This document shows, in pieces, positions 43,089-47,710 of a DNA stretch of 47,710 nt. The stretch spans positions 1 through 47,710 of the forward strand of contig DHSR01000038.1 in the NCBI GenBank assembly GCA_002410555.1. Reading direction: 5' to 3'. The position numbers and the translations under genes are program-made. This stretch comes from Bacteroidales bacterium UBA5281 (GTDB lineage Bacteria; Bacteroidota; Bacteroidia; Bacteroidales; Lentimicrobiaceae). The notes beneath the pieces are model-generated. The model was not told the origin of the DNA and searched no databases. It worked only from the letters and a program-made list of their open reading frames with translations. The stretch's first letter is position 1. Each line of letters starts with the position of its first letter.

Positions 43089-43130
43089 ATACCCATCTGT
43101 TAAACAATCAGTTAGAGATGGGTATTTTGT
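43089..43130 (+). terminator. Terminator after tRNA-Cys
   Basis: Perfect 10-bp stem ATACCCATCT (43089-43098) with AGATGGGTAT (43116-43125), then TTTTG. It lies 12 nt after the tRNA. Confidence 0.75.
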
Positions 43131-43234
43131 ATTATTGAGTCCATTCTAAAAAGGTATAAATAAAAAAATGCCATTAAAACACGATTACCAGGTTGCACAA
43201 GACTCTGTATATCAGTGAATAAAACCTGGTGAGG

Positions 43235-43259
43235 CTTTGTGTCTTTGTACCTTAGTGGC
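43235..43259. repeat. Third copy of the CTTTGTGTCTT...CTTAGTGGC repeat
   Basis: CTTTGTGTCTT, then TGTAC, then CTTAGTGGC, in the same orientation as the right arm of the inverted pair at 42866-42882. It lies just past the end of the convergent outer-membrane gene. Confidence 0.5.
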
Positions 43260-43297
43260 AAAAAAGGAGTTTTTGTACTAAGCTCATTATTAGTTGC

Positions 43298-43972
43298 TCA
43301 TTTCAATTTCCCAATCCTGTAAGTTAAACTCAGCTTCATCACCTGAAAAGTGGACCCGGAGTCATTATTATAAACATCTTTCAGGCCCATGTAATAATTA
43401 TATTCGAGGCCAATACTGCCCATTTGGAACCCTATGCCCGCAATAGCGCCCGCGTCTGTTCTTTTGAAGATGTTAGAACCATGTCTTTCCCATGTGTCGT
43501 AATACCCTGCATAGTCTTTCCCATATAAATCGTAAGAATATTCAGTACGACCGATGATTCCATAACCAAAATATAATCCTGCAAGCGCATATATGGTGGT
43601 GTTTTTATAAAGCCTGACTGAATATTTCCCGGTAACGGGGAGCTCAAGGTAATATAATGACGATTTGTTATACAGCCGTTTCTGGATTGTTGTATCCTTG
43701 AAAATTAATTCTATGGATTCTCCTTTATGTGAAACGATCAATCCTGCCTGAAGGGAAAAGTTTTCTTTTACAGGTATTTCTAAAAATATTCCTGCATGTG
43801 GACCTATTCCCGACTTTTTAATTTCCTTTTCAAGCCCCCAAACCTCAGGGATGGGCTCTCCTTTCAGTGATGATGAATTTAGGCCTGCTTTCGCGCTGAT
43901 AGTTTGTCCGCAAAGTTGGTAGTTATAAGCGGTTATTACAATTAACAGTAGAAGGTAGATTTTAAGTTTCAT
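43298..43972 (-). CDS. Outer-membrane beta-barrel protein (porin-family type)
   Basis: A 224-residue protein with a signal peptide (MKLKIYLLLLIVITAYNYQLCGQ) and alternating beta strands: ISAKAGLNSSSLKG at the start, FSLQAGLIVSHKGESI, YLELPVTGKYSVR, YALAGLYFGYGI, and VMKLSLTYRIGKL at the end. This is the pattern of the PF13568-like outer-membrane beta-barrel family of Bacteroidota. Substrate and partner are unknown. The start is set by the signal peptide; the open frame extends eight codons further upstream. It is a lone gene. Confidence 0.82.
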   Translation of the reverse strand: MKLKIYLLLLIVITAYNYQLCGQTISAKAGLNSSSLKGEPIPEVWGLEKEIKKSGIGPHAGIFLEIPVKENFSLQAGLIVSHKGESIELIFKDTTIQKRLYNKSSLYYLELPVTGKYSVRLYKNTTIYALAGLYFGYGIIGRTEYSYDLYGKDYAGYYDTWERHGSNIFKRTDAGAIAGIGFQMGSIGLEYNYYMGLKDVYNNDSGSTFQVMKLSLTYRIGKLK

Positions 43973-43996
43973 GGGTGCCTTTGTCTTTTGACACAT

Positions 43997-44489
43997 ATAA
44001 TATTTTTAAGCTACTCTTCCGTTTTAAAAAATACTCTTATTTGCAAAGATTATTTGGCGAAAGCTGCCAAAAAACCCCATGTTTCAAAGACCTGTTGATT
44101 TTTTTCGATCTATAGAAGTGATTTTTTCTGGTTTTGCCTATTGTATAATGTAAGCCAGGGGTTAAGTGAACAAATCCAAAAGAAAAATGGAGATGAGTAT
44201 AGATTTTATAGGAGAATAATTTTTCAACAATCCAGACAGGATTATCCCTCTGAAATGTCAATTTCCCCAGAATTGGACTACATTAAATCTAAATGCTGTT
44301 TTCAGGTGTTTTTGGTCTAAAAAACCAAATACTATCTGCCTGATCACATAAAGTTTGTACTTTTATCAAAGATTACGGCGACCGGCACAGCGGGTTTCAA
44401 AAAATTTCCGACAGCTCATAGCCAGGCTTTTTGGCGGGCAATGCCAAAAGAAATAAATGCATTGATTGAGTTAAACAAGACTTATTTGA
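43997..44489. other. Intergenic stretch between barrel and LytTR genes
   Basis: Nearly 500 bases between divergent genes. It holds no clear TAnnTTTG promoter; the closest is TACTTTTA near 44357. A 74-codon minus-strand frame at 44037-44261 is judged spurious. Nothing else recognisable. Confidence 0.45.
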
Positions 44490-45350
44490 ATGAAAGGACT
44501 TGACTTAAACACAAAATATCCTCAAAACTATATCATAAAAAAACCGCTTTTAGGGGCAGTTATCCTCTTTGTTTTTTCTTTGGGATTTACATTGCTATAT
44601 CACCCCTTAAATTCACATAAAAGTATCTATTTCGAATTTGAGTTGACCATGCTGTTCTATACTTTTACAGCTTCTTTATTTGCATGGTTATCAATTGTAC
44701 TAATGAAGAAAATCCCATTCCTTTCAAATAAAAAAGATTGGACACTATTAAAAGAACTGCTTGCAATTTATTTGGTTTTACAGACAATAGGTATAGTTAT
44801 TTTTTTATTAGCATTTTTAGTAGAAGGCCCTGCGCCACACTCCCGCTGGAATTTGCTTACTTTTTTTAATTCATGTAAATATTCGTTTTTAATATACATT
44901 TTCCCGTTTGCTTTTTTTATGGCATTAAATTATAGGTTCACCCGTCTGAATTTTGAGGCATCGATCAATGAATTTAAGACAGATTTAGAGCAGGAGCTTG
45001 TCATTAATATAAGTTCTTCTTTAAAAAAAGAATCTTTAAGTTTTTATGCAAACGACTTACTATTTGCCACATCTGACGGGAATTATGTATTCTTCTATCT
45101 GTCAAGAAATAATAAAGTTCAAAAGGTTCCTATTCGCAATTCCATTTCCAATATTGAAGACCAGCTAAAGCAAATTCCCTTCTATTTTCGTTGCCACAGG
45201 GCATTTATTGTAAACCTGAACAAGGTTCAGTCTAAAAGGGGTAATGCCTTGGGATACACTTTAAGCCTTGCAAATTGTGATGAAAAAATCCCGGTTTCAA
45301 GGAAAAATATAAAACCATTCGATTCACTATTTAAGAAGTCTTTTATTTAG
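44490..45350 (+). CDS. Membrane-anchored LytTR-type transcription regulator
   Basis: A 286-residue protein with four hydrophobic segments (about 20-36, 50-68, 92-112 and 130-146) and a C-terminal LytTR DNA-binding domain from about residue 190. The typical LytTR blocks are present: DLLFATSDGNYVFFYL, VQKVPIRNSISNIEDQL, FYFRCHRAFIVNLNKV, and the end LANCDEKIPVSRKNI. It has no receiver domain; membrane-embedded LytTR proteins of this kind sense an unknown signal directly. It lies 157 nt before the broken TonB-receptor-type gene in the same direction, which could be its target. Confidence 0.87.
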   Translation: MKGLDLNTKYPQNYIIKKPLLGAVILFVFSLGFTLLYHPLNSHKSIYFEFELTMLFYTFTASLFAWLSIVLMKKIPFLSNKKDWTLLKELLAIYLVLQTIGIVIFLLAFLVEGPAPHSRWNLLTFFNSCKYSFLIYIFPFAFFMALNYRFTRLNFEASINEFKTDLEQELVINISSSLKKESLSFYANDLLFATSDGNYVFFYLSRNNKVQKVPIRNSISNIEDQLKQIPFYFRCHRAFIVNLNKVQSKRGNALGYTLSLANCDEKIPVSRKNIKPFDSLFKKSFI

Positions 45351-45375
45351 CGTTTGTTATTTATCCCATTTTCTT

Positions 45376-45403
45376 ACCACCTGCAACAAATTGCAGGCGT
45401 GGT
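45376..45403 (+). terminator. Hairpin after the LytTR gene
   Basis: ACCA-CCTGCAA pairs with TTGCAGG-CG-TGGT, 11 bp with a 2-nt bulge and a CAAA loop. The tail is not a clean T-run (CTTGTCC), so termination is uncertain. Confidence 0.4.
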
Positions 45404-45432
45404 CTTGTCCTGTGTCACATTTATTATCGAAG

Positions 45433-45517
45433 TATCCCGGAAATTTGAGGGCCCGGGATATTCTTCATCCCTTTGCATCAGCGAAATAGTTCGCATTAAA
45501 CGATGAAATGATGCAAA
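45433..45517 (+). promoter_or_regulatory. Two hairpins over the start of the broken receptor gene
   Basis: TATCCCGG (45433-45440) pairs with CCGGGATA (45453-45460). Then TTTGCATCA (45472-45480) pairs with TGATGCAAA (45509-45517), enclosing the small hairpin GCGAA/TTCGC (45481-45494). The second stem covers both possible ATGs at 45508 and 45511, so it could control translation. Confidence 0.5.
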
Positions 45518-46143
45518 AGATGAAAAACTCAAACCAACGGGAATCATTATTGAAAACAGCTCTTCTAATGATTGCCATAATGATTTTGGGAATAGCTGAA
45601 GCTCAGGAGAAATACAAAATTTCCGGAGTAATCGTTGATGAAAACAACGAGCCGGTATGTTATGCGAATATCGCATTGCGGAATGGCCCGGACGCCTTAA
45701 TTATTGCAGGAACTACTTCCTATGAAGACGGGACATTTGAAATTGCCAACAATAACCCCGGCAGCTACTTTATAAGTGTAAGTTTTGTCGGGTATCTGCC
45801 AACGGAGAAAAAGGTGGAAATACAGGGTGTTGAGTCTGTAGATTTAGGAACAATAACGTTACAATCAAACAGCATTGAGTTGAAAGAAGCCACCATTCAG
45901 GCAGAGCGACTAAAAGCCAAACAACAACTTGATAACACCACATATTATATTAACACGAAAATGCAAAAAGCATCAGGCACCGGAATTGATGTAATAAAAT
46001 ATCTGCCCGGAATACAGGTAGATATGCTTCATAATATTTCACTTGATGGCTCACAAAACATCATTATTCAGGTTAATGGGGTTGAGCGTGATGCAAGTTT
46101 CCTAAACCAGTTAAATTCAGATGATATTGTAAAGTTGAAATAA
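45508..46143 (+). pseudogene. TonB-dependent-receptor-type outer-membrane protein, 5' part before frameshift
   Basis: Codes 211 residues. Signal peptide (LLMIAIMILGIAEAQ), a carboxypeptidase-like regulatory beta domain (ISGVIVDENNEPVCYANIAL, GTFEIANNNPGSYFISVSFV), then a plug-like domain (DVIKYLPGIQVDMLHNISLD, IIIQVNGVERDASFLNQLNSDDIVKL). It then hits TAA at 46141. Dropping one frame at 46137 continues smoothly into the barrel: the family sequence expects Lys-Leu-Glu-Ile-Asn-Asn, and a single G seems missing in TTGAAATA. The start could also be the Met at 45511 or 45520. Native gene, sequencing error or true pseudogene cannot be told apart here. Confidence 0.8.
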
Positions 46144-47708
46144 ACAACAATCCCGGAGTAAAGCACAACGCTGAAGTTACGGGGGTGATAAACTTTAAAC
46201 TCAAAGAGCATAAGGTATATGGGCTGAGCGGACATGTTTATGCTGAAGTTCCTACACGTAAAAACGAGGTGTTTTCTTTCCCGGGTGCCAGTATAAATTA
46301 TACATTTAAAAACTTCACACTGTATTCATCCTACGACGGGGAATATAGCTATTTTAATATTGAAGCCGTTGACAATAAAGAAATACATACCCAAAGCAGC
46401 TCATCTGAGATTTTAAATAAACAGGTTCTTCAACAGAAAAACTGGTCTCATAAATTTCACCTGGGAATGGATTATTTTTTAAATAAATCAAACCAGTTTA
46501 ATTTCTATGGATTTATAAATCCCTATTCCAATGAGCACGATGGCACCATAGCCTTTGAAGAAAAGGTTGAAAATGATGTAGTAAATTCTTTTCAATACAA
46601 CAAAGATGATGCGGACAAAAATCGCTCTTTCTTTTTCTCGATGTACTACAAACATCTTTTTGGTAATCCGCAGAAAGAACTTGTATTTGATATGAATTAT
46701 TACAACCTGAAAGCGCAGAACAGCACCTCCTTTTTCGATGGCAGCAGCAAATTTTTGCAAAACAGCAATTCAGAACCCCATCAAAATTCATTGAATGCCC
46801 GGCTGAATTATAGTACTCCGCTGACCGCTGATATGAAACTGGAGGCTGGTATCCAACAAAGTTATTCTGCATTAGGCGACCATAAATCACCGTCATTTAA
46901 TTACAGGCAAATTGTTGTAGCGCCTTACACCCTATTAACTTATTCAAAGCAAAAGTTCCATCTTAATGGTGGAATGAGGATAGAATATTCGGCAGTAAAT
47001 GCACTTGAGAAAATAGACGAAACTTCAATTTCAGTTTTGCCTAACATAAATATGAAATATGATTTGTCGCATAAAAGCAATTTGAAATTTGCCATTCAGA
47101 AACAAATCTATCGTCCTAGTATTTACCAGTTAAATCCGACGTTAAACACCATTGACCCATATACGACACAGCAGGGAAATCCTTATTTAAATCCGGTGAT
47201 TCGGCATAAAGCTTCCCTTGATTATTCCACAACTATCGGGAATAACTTTATCTCCCCGGGCGTTTTCTACGAATATGCATCAAATGTTATCGAAACCCTC
47301 ACGGTATTGCGTGATTTATCGTTGTTCGAAAAAGAAATTCAAAATTCAGGCAACTCAACCTATTTTGGGATAAAGATGCTGGGTAGTCTGAAATGTCACA
47401 AGAATATTACGGTTAACCCACATGTCAAATTATATCACATAAAGACTAATGGCAATGAGCTGGCAACATCAAATGGCATTGAAGACAATAGTACTTTTGC
47501 ATTTGAAACTGGCCTTTCCGCAATTTTTTCATTAAAATACGACATTGCTTTATCTGCAATAATTAAATATAACAGCCCTGTGAGCCATATACAAGAGCAA
47601 TATTCCGAAGATGGGCTGTATTTCATTTCCCTTGAAAAAACCTTCTTTGAAAAACTAAAGGTAGGAATAACAAGTGCCATTCCTTTTAAAGGCAGAATCT
47701 TATTTTGA
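46137..47708 (+). pseudogene. TonB-dependent-receptor-type outer-membrane barrel, 3' part after frameshift
   Basis: About 523 residues in the shifted frame, beginning EINNNPGVKHNAEVTGVINF, the usual end of the plug, then a long barrel with alternating strands (VYGLSGHVYAEVPTRKNEVF, LNPTLNTIDPYTTQQGNPYL, which are typical of the outer-membrane beta-barrel group of CarboxypepD_reg receptors). The start codon at 46185 in the shifted frame is internal and not a real start. The product stops at 47706-47708 after PFKGRILF, where relatives run on for some 40 residues, so the C-terminus may also be broken. Full length would be about 735 residues. Confidence 0.78.
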
Positions 47709-47710
47709 TG

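Noticed and set aside
44037..44261. Minus-strand 74-codon ORF
   Set aside because: No signal, no domain, no promoter box; basic and unstructured composition typical of chance frames.

Overview
The window comes from a Bacteroidota chromosome, most likely a Bacteroidales/Marinilabiliales-type organism. Four things point there. Many genes are preceded by the Bacteroidota −7 box TAnnTTTG, in a few cases with a TTG/TTTG −33 element about 20 nt upstream. Recognisable Shine-Dalgarno sequences are rare. There is a C-terminal type IX secretion sorting domain on a CotH protein and a GLPGLI-like domain on a PNGase F protein. There are short Bacteroidota-type intergenic repeats. No transposase, integrase, phage gene or CRISPR array was seen, so this is core chromosome with a few accessory islands.

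Layout. 1-8.0 kb: a cut-off lipoprotein, a PBP4-type D-Ala-D-Ala peptidase, tryptophanase with a short leader ORF, a two-gene membrane Fe-S (HdrED-like) redox module, and a carboxyltransferase of the methylcrotonyl-CoA carboxylase type. 8.2-16.3 kb: dxs, then the potassium uptake cluster trkA-trkH-trkH (two tandem TrkH), then a MATE exporter. 16.3-19.1 kb: an overlapping trio of GT2, heptosyltransferase-like GT9 and a diacylglycerol-kinase-like lipid kinase, suggesting lipid A/LOS core or lipid work. 19.1-24.4 kb: prs-rplY-pth on the minus strand, then queA, ispD and a cation diffusion facilitator on the plus strand. 24.4-27.1 kb: a GT2/flippase-like membrane pair head-to-head with ruvC. 27.2-33 kb: a lipoprotein, the T9SS-sorted CotH protein, a small composite repeat, a secreted unknown, aspS and a small membrane protein. 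33-36.4 kb: two tandem mgtE magnesium channels, each behind a distinctive leader. 36.4-39.9 kb: a mosaic of 7-bp tandem repeats, a methyltransferase, three 33-bp direct repeats in front of a DUF4143-type ATPase, and a YhhQ queuosine-precursor transporter. 39.9-43.1 kb: a PNGase F-pentapeptide repeat operon, folB, a CWC cysteine-rich protein and tRNA-Cys. 43.3-47.7 kb: an outer-membrane barrel protein, a membrane LytTR regulator and a TonB-receptor-type barrel gene broken by a frameshift.

How genes relate. trkA/trkH, the two mgtE copies and the CDF protein make the window rich in cation transport, with two independent tandem duplications. queA and yhhQ both serve queuosine. dxs and ispD both serve the MEP isoprenoid pathway. 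The most interesting non-coding signals are short ORFs placed at start-codon distance from a promoter in the leaders of tnaA and mgtE1 (the latter encodes an acidic/proline peptide in front of a Mg2+ channel), the 33-bp repeats, the heptamer mosaic, and a structured region over the start codon of the broken receptor gene. Family assignments rest on motifs read by eye; no database search was possible.
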